64,000 nt of DNA from Holosporales bacterium (GCA_947461445.1 CANHKV010000003.1:1-64000), one strand, 5' to 3'; counted from the stretch's first letter, positions 1 through 9,236 are shown. Numbers and translations: made by a program. The notes: a model not told the origin generated them from the letters alone.

Positions 1-1260
1 AATAAGTGGGTTGCCAAGATACTGGCTCACAAGCCTCATTGTATCAGGCACTAGCTTCCCATCAAATGGTATTTTTGATACCCTGCCTATTGCAGGTTGC
101 TTAAGATGACCAGTATTTTGCTTATTGCTGTTCTTTATCACATTATTCATAGCTTCTGATGAAACATAATGGTTCCCCTTCAAATATTGCTCTATAATGT
201 GTATTCCAAGGGATGAGTTCTTCCCATCTTTTGTTCTGATGGCCATAAGTTTATACAATCCCTCATCAGACAATGGATTGGCATCAAGATAATTTGCCAG
301 AATAGGACTATCCAGTTCTTCCTTTGAAAACGGCATGCGTGCAATCATATTCATAGCCTTATCATACTCCGGTGTGTCTCTTTCACAATCCCTCAAGTCG
401 TTAACATAAATAAGCAAAATATACCTCAGACTTTTCTGATCAACCTTTTCTTTGCACTTATCCAGTAAAACTCTCGTCACGAAAAATCTGCTTTCATCAT
501 GACCGACACTAAATAGACCATGATTAGAAAAGGATGTACGTATACATTTATTTATACATTCCGGTGTTGGCTTTATGGCAGAATGATCAAAGGTGAAATC
601 TACGAATGCCTTCCAATAAAGAAGATCATCTTCCATACGATTATCTCGCATACATTTCCTCATTATATCCTCAAAAACATCATTCACAAAACCCTGATCT
701 ATATTCCCAAACTTATTCTTGTCAGACAATAGCTCCAGAAACTTTGTGTTAGATTCTGGTTTAAATTTAAGAATTTCATCAAATTTTGTCTTAAATTTTC
801 TTTCATCAGATTTTATTGCGCATAGAAACTCATAAGCAAACCGGGAAGGGTTTAGACGTTCACTGATAGAAGGAATTGAAAAAATAGCTTCTAACATCAA
901 TAAGTTTCCCCTTTTACAAGCCTCTGAAAATGCTACATCTTCAACACTATCACCACTATTGGAGTACAAATTAGACTTATCAAATTTATAACCAGAAATG
1001 GAGCTTGAAATATCTTTAATACGTTGTATATCATTGCTAGCAACTGCGTTACGAATTATTTTTTTTAAGTCTCTCTCCAAATTCCAGACCAAATCCCAGT
1101 TATTACCAGATTCTTTTATTCTTTTATTGAAATTGCTGTAATCATGCTCTTCCTGCAAGTTAGTATCGATTTGGCTCTCCACCGCGCAGACAGACCCCGA
1201 CACAGCGGTTAATAGCGCCAGCATGACGGCTGATTTGTTTGTAAATTTAATGTTTTTCAC
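1..1260 (-). CDS. Exported orphan protein, partial (runs off left edge)
   Basis: An open frame of 420 codons begins at GTG 1260 and continues without a stop to base 1, so the C-terminus lies outside the window. An in-frame TAA sits two codons upstream of the GTG, which fixes the frame's beginning. The N-terminus is a good Sec signal peptide: basic start, hydrophobic core around residues 13-25, and a VCA-VES cleavage site near residue 27. The mature part is helical and polar. Around residues 90-115 it has an ankyrin-like helix pair (EACKRGNLLMLEAIF), but one such unit is weak support. No strong Shine-Dalgarno is present, and codon use is AT-rich compared with addB next door. I do not recognise the family. 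Export is well supported and function is unknown. Confidence 0.75.
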   Translation of the reverse strand, partial: MKNIKFTNKSAVMLALLTAVSGSVCAVESQIDTNLQEEHDYSNFNKRIKESGNNWDLVWNLERDLKKIIRNAVASNDIQRIKDISSSISGYKFDKSNLYSNSGDSVEDVAFSEACKRGNLLMLEAIFSIPSISERLNPSRFAYEFLCAIKSDERKFKTKFDEILKFKPESNTKFLELLSDKNKFGNIDQGFVNDVFEDIMRKCMRDNRMEDDLLYWKAFVDFTFDHSAIKPTPECINKCIRTSFSNHGLFSVGHDESRFFVTRVLLDKCKEKVDQKSLRYILLIYVNDLRDCERDTPEYDKAMNMIARMPFSKEELDSPILANYLDANPLSDEGLYKLMAIRTKDGKNSSLGIHIIEQYLKGNHYVSSEAMNNVIKNSNKQNTGHLKQPAIGRVSKIPFDGKLVPDTMRLVSQYLGNPLI

Positions 1261-1352
1261 AGCTTACTTTTGTTTATTGTTTCTAAAAATGATAGTAACA
1301 GAAGTTATTTAACAAAACAACAAAACCCATGGGGCATGCTGATGGCCAACAC

Positions 1353-3875
1353 CTAGCCTTGTATTTTTACAGGAAAATCCCCATAACCCCCAGAAATCAA
1401 TTGATTCATCCATTGGGGCATTACAATGGCATATCGATCCAGCAATGCCGACACACAACGTGGATAGGTTTTAATGCGACACCCGTGGGTCAAGTGCAAG
1501 GACCACCAGGATAATTTCGATACAACCATAGGCGCCCCCATGGCACCCGATTGAACCATCCAACCTTCTAGCGGCAACTGCACCGACTCTATACGATCCA
1601 GAGATACAAAAGACGGCGTAACTCCCGTTTTATAATCAATAATGTGGGCAGTACCATCATCCAAATAATCGATACGATCGGCACGACCAAACAAAGTAAT
1701 GGATCCCTGGGGAAAAGAAAATGTCAGGTGCCCACTTTGCTCTGTTAACGATTTTCTAATGCCAATTTGTCGATGCCCATGTTCGCACTCTGCAATAGAG
1801 CGCAATAATTTACGGCGAGCGGACCATTTCCACCAGGGCATTTCTGGCAAAAAAGCATCGGCCAATGCACACAATCCTTCAAACAATTCCTTCACGGAAA
1901 ACATCTCAGTCGGAGGAAAATCCCGAAGGAAATGATGCAATAATACATGCATGGCCAAACCCCAAGCCTGTTGTTCTGAAATGACACTTTCCCTGATGCG
2001 CAATACGCGCTGTTGATAAAACGCCTCGGGATCGGTATGCCAACGCTGGATATCACTGATGGACACACGATGCAGTGGGGGATAAGGGCGTATCGCCCCA
2101 TCAATGGGCAGCAACACATTTTGCAATATGGCTTTTTTCCAATGCTGTTCTGCGCGATAACGGTATGCCGATTCTGATGGGCTCGAGTGAACAGAAACCA
2201 GAACAACCTCTGAAGAACTGTTTTCAAAGCACTCTTTTTCCTGATCTTGGCCCAAATGAAAATGGACTTGCCATGATTTCGGCATCCAGGGAAACTTTGG
2301 CAACGGTTCGGCAACAGCCACAATGCATCGGCCCAAATGCAGTGCGCTTAAATCTTCTGCACTCCCCACCACAATCCGATCCTCTGCCTCTCTTTCTTGC
2401 CGTTCACACCCCCAATGATCCCCCTGATCCATATGAACCAGAGAGGCTGTCCAGGCCTTGAACCACTGTCCATAGGTAACCGCATCCAGGTATGGCAAAT
2501 CATTGCTGCTTTCTTGCAAGACTTTTTCCACCACATCATCATGATCCCATACGGCCACAGGTAAAATATAATCTAGGGCTTTAACATGGCCATCTATCCA
2601 AAATGCCATGGGTTGTTTGACAGAATCTGCCTGGCAATCAGCAGTCAAAGATCCAAAGGCATCGTGTAACTTGCGGTGCAAACCTTTCAACCATCTGGGC
2701 ATGCCATCCGTCTGAACATCCGAATTATTGCCCCCTATTCCCGACCATTTTGGACGGTATTGTTCTATAAAACGCGTCATGGCTTCCACAATGGGATAGG
2801 CTTTTAGAATCAATGGATGCCGCAATAAAATGACAACCTCTGATAAGGGCCATCCCTGTAAAGACCCCCTCCAAATGCTCTGCAACAGCGTATTAACCAA
2901 TGATTGATATGGTGTGGGCAAATGAATTTTATCGATTTTTAGTGCACAAGATACACGCTTTAACATGGTGGAACACGGCACAACCAGCCCTATAGCGGCC
3001 TCAGTTTGCAAAGCGTCTTGGATTAAAATGGCCATGACTCTGGCCGATTCAGATTCGTGTGCGCACACAATTTGTGAAACCATACCCCTTACTGGATGGT
3101 TTGCCCCCCCCATACCACCATCCTGAATGCCCAGGCGTTGGCTTAACACAGAGTCTTTTGGAAGCAATGTCCTCACATTGGGCAAAGACATCAATCGTTT
3201 CAACCAATCTGTGGGCAATTTTTCGATATTCTGAACACACAGCAATATTTTGTGATGGCAATGCTTGGTCCAAAATGTTGCGGCGTGATGTTGAGCCCAA
3301 TACGTTGCCCTGGTTTGACTGCACAGATTCTGACGGTGCAACCACTGGGGCCACCATTTTAACCATTCTTGAACCAAATGGGGTGTGCCGGATAAATGCC
3401 CCGATTGCAGCAATGATTCAGGCAACAGCACCCCGTGATTTTCCCATAACGCTGCGGCCTCTGGATCCGGATGATCGTACAAAGCCATTCGATCAATGTG
3501 CTCCCATAAATGCAGCAACGATCGGGCAAAACCAGCCAAATCCAGGGGCGGGGAGGCAGAGTTTTCTGAAAAATAATTCTGAAAAAAGTGCAAACACCAG
3601 GCCATGCCTTGGGCCAGCGATACAGGCTTTTGACCTAAAGCGCAGGGATTTGTGTATGTCATGGGGTGCACGTATGTCACCATTTTGGGTAAAATACTGG
3701 GCCCTTTTTTCCGTAGCCACTGTTTTCTGATGGCCTTTAGCACAAACAAAGACGGTACCACCACATAATCCCAATCCTCAGCCATCATGTGGGAAGTGGC
3801 GCAATCGACCAATGCGGTGTCCATAAAAGACAGGCGACTGTCTGCGGCATTATCTCTCTGGTTTGACAACGTCAT
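1353..3875 (-). CDS. addB: AddB-type double-strand break repair helicase-nuclease subunit
   Basis: This 840-residue protein fits AddB, the partner of AddA in the alphaproteobacterial recombinational repair nuclease that processes double-strand ends. The best evidence is the C-terminal PD-(D/E)XK nuclease core at about residues 725-755: FGRADRID followed by IIDYKTG, giving the Asp, the second Asp and the Lys of the active site. The N-terminal two thirds are an inactivated-helicase-like region without a Walker A motif, as in alphaproteobacterial AddB. It is shorter than the roughly 1000 residues typical of the family. The start overlaps the 3' end of dciA by 26 nt, so the two are probably cotranscribed. 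The usual partner addA is not downstream; an unrelated exported orphan is there instead. Confidence 0.82.
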   Translation of the reverse strand: MTLSNQRDNAADSRLSFMDTALVDCATSHMMAEDWDYVVVPSLFVLKAIRKQWLRKKGPSILPKMVTYVHPMTYTNPCALGQKPVSLAQGMAWCLHFFQNYFSENSASPPLDLAGFARSLLHLWEHIDRMALYDHPDPEAAALWENHGVLLPESLLQSGHLSGTPHLVQEWLKWWPQWLHRQNLCSQTRATYWAQHHAATFWTKHCHHKILLCVQNIEKLPTDWLKRLMSLPNVRTLLPKDSVLSQRLGIQDGGMGGANHPVRGMVSQIVCAHESESARVMAILIQDALQTEAAIGLVVPCSTMLKRVSCALKIDKIHLPTPYQSLVNTLLQSIWRGSLQGWPLSEVVILLRHPLILKAYPIVEAMTRFIEQYRPKWSGIGGNNSDVQTDGMPRWLKGLHRKLHDAFGSLTADCQADSVKQPMAFWIDGHVKALDYILPVAVWDHDDVVEKVLQESSNDLPYLDAVTYGQWFKAWTASLVHMDQGDHWGCERQEREAEDRIVVGSAEDLSALHLGRCIVAVAEPLPKFPWMPKSWQVHFHLGQDQEKECFENSSSEVVLVSVHSSPSESAYRYRAEQHWKKAILQNVLLPIDGAIRPYPPLHRVSISDIQRWHTDPEAFYQQRVLRIRESVISEQQAWGLAMHVLLHHFLRDFPPTEMFSVKELFEGLCALADAFLPEMPWWKWSARRKLLRSIAECEHGHRQIGIRKSLTEQSGHLTFSFPQGSITLFGRADRIDYLDDGTAHIIDYKTGVTPSFVSLDRIESVQLPLEGWMVQSGAMGAPMVVSKLSWWSLHLTHGCRIKTYPRCVSALLDRYAIVMPQWMNQLISGGYGDFPVKIQG

Positions 3876-4161
3876 CTTTGACCAAGCGAATGCGGTTAAT
3901 GGCTTGATATCCCAAGTATTGATTAATGCGCTCGATCATAACACATGTATGGGACCATGCGACAATGGCATAGGCAGGCGGGCTCTGAATATAGGCCACA
4001 CCTGGACCATTTTGAGGTGACACGATTTTTAATGGCCACGTATAGGCCGCCAGTTCTGAACCCACAATCATGGGCCAATCCATCATCAAGGACAGTTGAG
4101 GTTTTTTTTCAAAAATGGGGCGTAACAAGGACTGAACCAAATCCCCCAGCACTTGGGTCAT
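3850..4161 (-). CDS. dciA: DciA-family (DUF721) helicase-loading protein
   Basis: A 103-residue protein with the DUF721/DciA pattern: an N-terminal helix, a central W-P-I-V-G-(S) stretch (DWPMIVGSELAAYTWPLKI), then a beta segment and a helix (CVMIERINQYLG). In bacteria lacking DnaC or DnaI, DciA helps load the replicative helicase DnaB. The protein is compact and covers just the core domain. Its 3' end overlaps the addB start by 26 nt. Divergent plsY lies upstream across an intergenic stretch with a dyad. Family assignment rests on the motif layout and on the small size. Confidence 0.72.
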   Translation of the reverse strand: MTQVLGDLVQSLLRPIFEKKPQLSLMMDWPMIVGSELAAYTWPLKIVSPQNGPGVAYIQSPPAYAIVAWSHTCVMIERINQYLGYQAINRIRLVKDDVVKPER

Positions 4162-4208
4162 CGCGAGAATTTTTCCTTTTTGGGGGCCATGACAACATCA
4201 TGTTTTGG

Positions 4209-4234
4209 ATTCTAGATTGTATGGTTTCTAGAAT
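4209..4234. promoter_or_regulatory. Perfect 8-bp dyad between divergent dciA and plsY
   Basis: ATTCTAGA at 4209-4216 and TCTAGAAT at 4227-4234 form a perfect inverted repeat with a 10-nt spacer. It lies in the divergent intergenic region, about 48 nt upstream of dciA and 100 nt upstream of plsY. It could be an operator or a small hairpin; no T-tract follows on either strand. Confidence 0.35.
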
Positions 4235-4334
4235 ATGAATGCATCCGTATGGTCTATTCTATACCCTTTTAACGTCCTTGCGTAGCGCTTTGCCCCAGAT
4301 TATGATACATTTTCATATATATATTGTTTCCATC

Positions 4335-4943
4335 ATGACGTCTCTGTCCTTTGAATCGTGCCTGACGCTGTGTTTTTACCTTGTTGTGGCCTATATTTGT
4401 GGCAGTATTCCCTTTGGAATTCTTTGGACCCGATGGTTAAAAAAGGGTGATCCACGTACGGTGGGGTCTGGCAATATTGGCACCACCAACGTATACCGTT
4501 TGGCAGGCATTAAGGTTTCTGCCCTTGTGTATCTGTCTGATTTTTTAAAAAGCGCGCTGCCCCTATATTTTTCACCCACAGAGTATCAATTGCCCATGGG
4601 AGTGGCCTGCATTTTGGGCCACATTTTTTCGATTTTTCTGAAATTCAAAGGGGGGAAAGGTGTGGCTCCGGCGTGCGGTGTCATGGCGTTAACCATGCCC
4701 ATTAATTTTATGGGGGCTGCCTTGATTTGGGGCTGTCTTTTAAAAACCACGGGGTACATGTCACTGGCTTCGTTATCTGGCATGCTGGGAGCCCTTGTGT
4801 TAACGGTCCTATTTTTTGATTATTCAGCTGTGGTGTCCATGACGCTGATCACAACCTTGATTGTTTACGCCCACAGGGAAAATATTTCCCGCTTAATGGG
4901 TGGCACAGAACCCTCGTTGAAAAAGGATTCTGTTAAACCTTAA
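4335..4943 (+). CDS. plsY: Glycerol-3-phosphate acyltransferase PlsY
   Basis: This is the membrane acyltransferase that moves an acyl group from acyl-phosphate to glycerol-3-phosphate, the first step of phospholipid synthesis. The 202-residue protein shows the three PlsY motifs: GSGNIGTTNVYR near residue 45, FKGGKGVA near residue 98, and AHREN near residue 180. It has about five hydrophobic segments. I start it at ATG 4335 (MTSLSFES), where the first transmembrane helix falls in the family position; an upstream in-frame ATG at 4239 would add 32 residues. dprA follows on the same strand after about 130 nt, a neighbour relationship common in alphaproteobacteria. Confidence 0.93.
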   Translation: MTSLSFESCLTLCFYLVVAYICGSIPFGILWTRWLKKGDPRTVGSGNIGTTNVYRLAGIKVSALVYLSDFLKSALPLYFSPTEYQLPMGVACILGHIFSIFLKFKGGKGVAPACGVMALTMPINFMGAALIWGCLLKTTGYMSLASLSGMLGALVLTVLFFDYSAVVSMTLITTLIVYAHRENISRLMGGTEPSLKKDSVKP

Positions 4944-5075
4944 ACGCTGGTGCAAGGTCGGCTCTATGACGGGTGTCATTATTTGTATACTAGGAAAAAT
5001 TTAAACTAAATCTGATTTTTCATAGGCTGAAAACTAGGATATCATCAAGTCTATTATCCTATTCAGAATATCCCA

Positions 5076-6188
5076 ATGGCCACCATACGTCTCCTTTCAG
5101 AAACCGATCGCTTGCATCTGTTGCGCCTGGCACGCACGGAAAATGTTGGCCCCATTTCTTTTGCCCATTTGATGGAACGCTATGGCAATGCCCAAGAGGC
5201 GTTGGATCGTTTACCCAGCATTGCTCGACGCTCTGGCACCATTATTCCATCTATGGATGACATTAAACGAGAACTCGATGCCCATGCCAAACAGGGATTG
5301 CGCTTATTAAGCATTTATGATGCTGACTATCCGGCCAGTTTACGACACCTAAAAGATGCACCACCCTTTATTTCCGTTTTGGGGCGATTGGACGTATTGT
5401 CCAAAACATTGTTTTCCATTGTCGGCGCGCGCCATGCATCCTCTGCTGGCGAACGCATTGCCATACAAATTGCTGAAATTCTGTCTGCCAAAGGCTGGGT
5501 ATTGGTTTCTGGTCTGGCGCGCGGCATTGATGCCTGTGTTCATGCATCCAGTTTGGAGAACGGAACCATTGCGGTTATTGCGGGCGGCATCGGACATATT
5601 TATCCACCAGAGCACAAAAAACTGTATGCGGACATTGCCGAAAAAGGCCTGATCATCAGCGAAGACCCCTTGTTTACATCCCCGCATGCCGGATTGTTCC
5701 CCAAACGCAATCGCATCATTTCTGGTCTGTCTTGGGGCAGTTTGATCGTCGAAGCCAGTTTACGTTCAGGATCCCTATTAACGGCAAAATACGCAGCCGA
5801 TCAGGGGCGTGCCGTGCTGGCCATACCGGGTCATCCGCTGGATTTCAGAGCCCGTGGCACCAATAAATTATTAAAACAGGGCGCATGTCTTGTTGAAACG
5901 GCCGATGATGTTTTGAATGAATATTCTGAAACCCATCGCTATTTGGCCAAAGACATGGCACGTGAAGACTCTGACGACGAATACAGCGCCATGCCACCCC
6001 TGTTATCCGAAACATCATCTTTGATCCGTGACATTGGGGATCTATTAAGCACCGTGCCCACACCTGTGTCCGCTTTATCGGAAAAACTGGGTTTATCCCC
6101 TGTGATGATTCGCATTGCTCTGATCGAAATGGAGCTGAATGGTGAAATTGAACGTTATCCCGGCGATTGCGTCCTATCTTGTGTATAG
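5076..6188 (+). CDS. dprA: DNA processing protein DprA
   Basis: DprA (Smf) binds single-stranded DNA and helps load RecA in transformation and related recombination. The 370-residue protein has the family layout: an N-terminal SAM/HhH-like domain (about 1-80), the Rossmann-fold core with FSIVGARHAS, GLARGIDACVH, AVIAGGIGHIYP, KRNRIISGLS and GSLLTAKYA (about 105-270), and a C-terminal winged helix (about 305-370). Start ATG 5076 gives the normal N-terminus. It follows plsY on the same strand. In many alphaproteobacteria topA comes next; here an unrelated exported orphan does. Confidence 0.95.
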   Translation: MATIRLLSETDRLHLLRLARTENVGPISFAHLMERYGNAQEALDRLPSIARRSGTIIPSMDDIKRELDAHAKQGLRLLSIYDADYPASLRHLKDAPPFISVLGRLDVLSKTLFSIVGARHASSAGERIAIQIAEILSAKGWVLVSGLARGIDACVHASSLENGTIAVIAGGIGHIYPPEHKKLYADIAEKGLIISEDPLFTSPHAGLFPKRNRIISGLSWGSLIVEASLRSGSLLTAKYAADQGRAVLAIPGHPLDFRARGTNKLLKQGACLVETADDVLNEYSETHRYLAKDMAREDSDDEYSAMPPLLSETSSLIRDIGDLLSTVPTPVSALSEKLGLSPVMIRIALIEMELNGEIERYPGDCVLSCV

Positions 6189-6506
6189 AACATGTATAAG
6201 TGGCGGGTGTGAGGTCTGGGCGCACAGGTGCGGTGCGATGTGTATTTCAGTGTAAGTAGTGTAGAGGCCAGGTCTGGCACACAGGTGCGCTTGCAGGGTA
6301 TGAGCCAAGAATGCATCCAGAACGCTGTTTAGGATCATACTGATGGCGTATTTAGTCCCATCCTGTCCAGCACACTCTTTTTCCTATACTTTCAATGTTT
6401 TCCCAATTTCATGCCCAACCATTAATCAATTTCCAGAAATTTTTTATGGATTTTTTACCTGAAATGATGGTATCTTTAATTAACATTTTTAATTGTTTCC
6501 CTGCTC
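6189..6506. other. Intergenic 318 nt with a short direct repeat
   Basis: No gene is visible. A roughly 21-bp imperfect direct repeat (AGGTCTGG..CACAGGTGCG) occurs at about 6212-6232 and 6270-6289, just after dprA. The last 150 nt become AT-rich and lead into the exported gene at 6507, with no Shine-Dalgarno before its ATG. Confidence 0.5.
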
Positions 6507-9146
6507 ATGTCTATGTCAATTTCAAAAAACTCTGGGCATAAAGCCCGAAACATCGCTGTCTTCTTGACCTTATTGGGTGTAACAATGATCACCCCTGTTG
6601 AGGCTGTAGAGCCTAGTAATAATAACATTGTTGCACTTGTGGGCTCTAATGATGTGTATTCGAAAGAAGCTGACAATCCTGATACTGCTACATTGAATGA
6701 TTTGAATCTTACCCTATTTATAAAATGGTGTGATTTTTATAAAAAAAGTAATCTTTCTGGGACTAATTTTAAACAATCATACAGTGAGGGTGCTTCAAAT
6801 ATTGCACATATATCAAGTATTAAAAATCGTGAAGAATATTCTATTTTTTTACGATACAAAACAATTTTTGAAAATATAGAGAAAGGATGCCCAGATAACA
6901 TAAAAAAAAGCCTTAACGACAAAAAAGTTATAGACGCACTAATTCTAGAAACTTTTAAAGAAAAAGATTCCTTGCAAGATTATTTGGCAAACTTTTATTA
7001 TGAAGAATTTCATTTACATGATGAGAGATTTTTGAATTTTTTAAAACAAATGTTTAAAAACCGCATTTTCTCAGAATTACAAGAACCTACAATAGACAAA
7101 CTGGAAAAATTCAAAACTATATTTTCAGAAGCTATGGAGAAAAACTTTGGTACGAGTTGGGATGATTTGTTTGAAACAAAACCATATAAATTTTTTCGTA
7201 ACATAGAAGATAATTTTATAAAGAAAAATAAAACACAAAGTATAAAACCAAATGATATTTTTAAATGTTTTTCGACTGACAATAATTGTGATTTTCCGAA
7301 TAAAAAATTTAATGATCTATTAGCAAAAGACTTAACTTCTCTTCTTATCAAAAAAATTCAAGAAGAGCTTTCTAGGGCAATAGATTTTTTAACTAAAAGA
7401 ATTTTAGAACGTGTTGCTCTTAAGAGACAAGAAAAAAAAGAGGAAGAACTGAAAAAAAAATTAGTTGATGTCAGTTGGCAGAGATTTTTTAAACAGTGCC
7501 AAAGATATGTTCACCCTGACAAAAATCAAGATGCAAATGCAGAAGAATTGCTGAGTAAATTGTCTCCAATTGTTAATGATTATTTTGGAAATAATCAAAT
7601 TATTAATGTTGATTCTATTGTTAATTTTAAAAATGACATAGAAAAAAATGGCCTAACCATATTAGAGTGTTTGTCTGTAAAAAAAGCAGCAAAGATAGAG
7701 GCTTTTTTTCAGACTTTGGATAAAATAGAGAAAACCCCTAATTTGAAATACAGTGATGAGGAGATATCCACTTTTAAAGCATTGATCGAAACAACAGAAA
7801 ATTTAATTGTTCAAAACAGGCAGAAGAATCCCGTAATGGGGCAACAACAGACGGCAAACATTACGGCGAATAACACATCGAACGCAGTGGCCGCATCAGT
7901 GACAGCACCAACAACCACTTCGACGCCTATCACGGTGAACCCGACTCCACAGTCTATACCAGCCACCCCGGTGATCAACACGGTGAACAACACGGTGATC
8001 AACACGGTGAACAACACGGTGAACAACACGGTGATCAACATAGCGGCATCCAACACGGCGAATACTACATCATTCCAACACGCTGAACGCAGCGCCTACT
8101 GGGACTATCACAAATCAACAGACTCAGTCTACACCAAAGACCATTTCGGCGGGCAATATGACCATGGCGTTACACAATACGCATTTCAACAGATGGGCGA
8201 GAAGAATCAGTCAGGCCAACAGAACATTAATCTGATTGTGCAAGATGATCAGCAGGGTGGTGAGAAAACCATGGCGGCCAAAGAGTTTTTACAAGATTTA
8301 ACTGGTCTAAATGGGGTTATGACGACGGACAAAAAATCCATACCTGAAATAACAACCGTGTCAGCCGTCAAAAAGTCTAAAAGTGAATTGGAAAAGTCGC
8401 TGAAAAGAAGTATCCCATTGCTCAAAAAACGGGTATCGAAAAACCCTCTTACAGCAGCGCTGGCCCATCAAACAAAACAACAAAAATTTTACCAGATCCG
8501 CGATCACAATCCGTCAGGCCAACAGAACATTGCTCTGATTGCGCAAGATGATCAGCAGGGTGGTGAGAAAACCATGACGGTCAAAGAATTTTTACAAGAT
8601 TTAACTGGTCAAAATGGGGTTATGATGGCGGCCAAAAAATCCATACCTGAAATAACAAGTATGTCAGACGTCAGAAAGTCTAAAAGTGAATTGGAAAAGT
8701 TGATGAAAAGAGTTGAGCTATTGTTCAAAAAACGGGTATCGAAAAACCCTCGTACAGCAGCGCTGGCCCATCAAACAAAACAACAAAACCAATGGGTAAC
8801 CTCTGTTAACAATTGGCTGACCACACTGAATCAGGCGGATAAATCGGCCAATAGATTAACCATTAATCCAACAGAAGAACACATTATTTTGGAATTATCA
8901 GAACGTAAAGCAATCATCAAAGGATTTTCTGGCCTGTTAAAGGATTTGAATCAACAAAGCAAGAATATTTTAAAAGCCAATCGCGACAAAAAATTGGAAA
9001 AGCAAGCACAGCTGCGGGCGAAAAAGGAGAGTGAACGTTTGAATAAAAAATCTGTTAGCAAAAAGGCACCTATGGAATCCTTTGGCCAGATAAACAAGGG
9101 GGGGGCGCATCGAGCACGCAGACTTGACCATTTATCTGCTACTTAA
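6507..9146 (+). CDS. Large exported protein with J-domain-like HPD motif and internal repeats
   Basis: This 879-residue orphan begins with a Sec signal peptide (about residues 1-33, core IAVFLTLLGVTMIT, cleavage near VEA-VEP). Residues 34-320 are AT-rich in coding and mostly helical and charged. Around residues 322-365 there is a J-domain-like segment: an amphipathic helix, the motif YVHPDKN with His336-Pro337-Asp338, then a second helix (ANAEELLSKLSPIVNDYF). HPD between two helices is the DnaJ signature that stimulates Hsp70 ATPases. Residues about 440-530 are a T/N/V-rich linker built on 12-bp DNA repeats, followed by two about 95-residue tandem modules (about 569-760). The C-terminal 100 residues are Lys-rich. 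No Shine-Dalgarno precedes ATG 6507. Export is well supported; a host Hsp70 partner is a guess. Confidence 0.72.
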   Translation: MSMSISKNSGHKARNIAVFLTLLGVTMITPVEAVEPSNNNIVALVGSNDVYSKEADNPDTATLNDLNLTLFIKWCDFYKKSNLSGTNFKQSYSEGASNIAHISSIKNREEYSIFLRYKTIFENIEKGCPDNIKKSLNDKKVIDALILETFKEKDSLQDYLANFYYEEFHLHDERFLNFLKQMFKNRIFSELQEPTIDKLEKFKTIFSEAMEKNFGTSWDDLFETKPYKFFRNIEDNFIKKNKTQSIKPNDIFKCFSTDNNCDFPNKKFNDLLAKDLTSLLIKKIQEELSRAIDFLTKRILERVALKRQEKKEEELKKKLVDVSWQRFFKQCQRYVHPDKNQDANAEELLSKLSPIVNDYFGNNQIINVDSIVNFKNDIEKNGLTILECLSVKKAAKIEAFFQTLDKIEKTPNLKYSDEEISTFKALIETTENLIVQNRQKNPVMGQQQTANITANNTSNAVAASVTAPTTTSTPITVNPTPQSIPATPVINTVNNTVINTVNNTVNNTVINIAASNTANTTSFQHAERSAYWDYHKSTDSVYTKDHFGGQYDHGVTQYAFQQMGEKNQSGQQNINLIVQDDQQGGEKTMAAKEFLQDLTGLNGVMTTDKKSIPEITTVSAVKKSKSELEKSLKRSIPLLKKRVSKNPLTAALAHQTKQQKFYQIRDHNPSGQQNIALIAQDDQQGGEKTMTVKEFLQDLTGQNGVMMAAKKSIPEITSMSDVRKSKSELEKLMKRVELLFKKRVSKNPRTAALAHQTKQQNQWVTSVNNWLTTLNQADKSANRLTINPTEEHIILELSERKAIIKGFSGLLKDLNQQSKNILKANRDKKLEKQAQLRAKKESERLNKKSVSKKAPMESFGQINKGGAHRARRLDHLSAT
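7971..8040 (+). repeat. 12-bp tandem repeat encoding an Asn-Thr-Val linker
   Basis: About six copies of a 12-bp unit (AACACGGTGAWC) run head to tail inside the 6507 gene and encode N-T-V-N/I tetrapeptides. Local base composition is far richer in G+C than in the 5' half of the same gene. Such arrays change length easily by replication slippage, always in multiples of four residues. Confidence 0.85.
8211..8788 (+). repeat. 303-bp tandem duplication within the exported J-like protein
   Basis: Unit 1 begins at 8211 (TCAGGCCAACAGAACATT) and unit 2 at 8514 with the same 18 bases. Similarity continues to about 8788, encoding SGQQNI.LI.QDDQQGGEKT and AALAHQTKQQ in both. The offset is exactly 101 codons, so the reading frame is kept. 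The copies differ by scattered substitutions, so the duplication is not brand new. Confidence 0.9.
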
Positions 9147-9178
9147 TTCAGCCATCCCTCCACGGCGTAAATACAAGT

Positions 9179-9236
9179 GCCCCCAGCCTAAAATAGGGGG
9201 CCCCAACCATCCCGTCAGATCCATACTGATGGGATG
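9179..9236 (+). terminator. Two adjacent hairpins after the exported J-like gene
   Basis: Hairpin 1 is GCCCCC (9179-9184) with GGGGGC (9196-9201). Hairpin 2 is CATCCCGTCAG (9208-9218) with CTGATGGGATG (9226-9236), 11 bp with one G-T pair and a 7-nt loop. They start 33 nt after the stop codon. There is no good T-tract, so they may be RNA 3'-end stabilisers rather than intrinsic terminators. Confidence 0.45.

Noticed and set aside
1892-2323. 143-codon minus-strand frame inside addB
   Set aside because: Out-of-frame shadow of addB with no domain or ribosome site.
3059-3730. 223-codon plus-strand frame antisense to addB
   Set aside because: Composition follows the antisense of addB codons; no start signal and no recognisable domain.
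7971-8040. CRISPR or iteron array
   Set aside because: The 12-bp units are in frame within a coding sequence and encode a linker; no spacers and no replication gene nearby.
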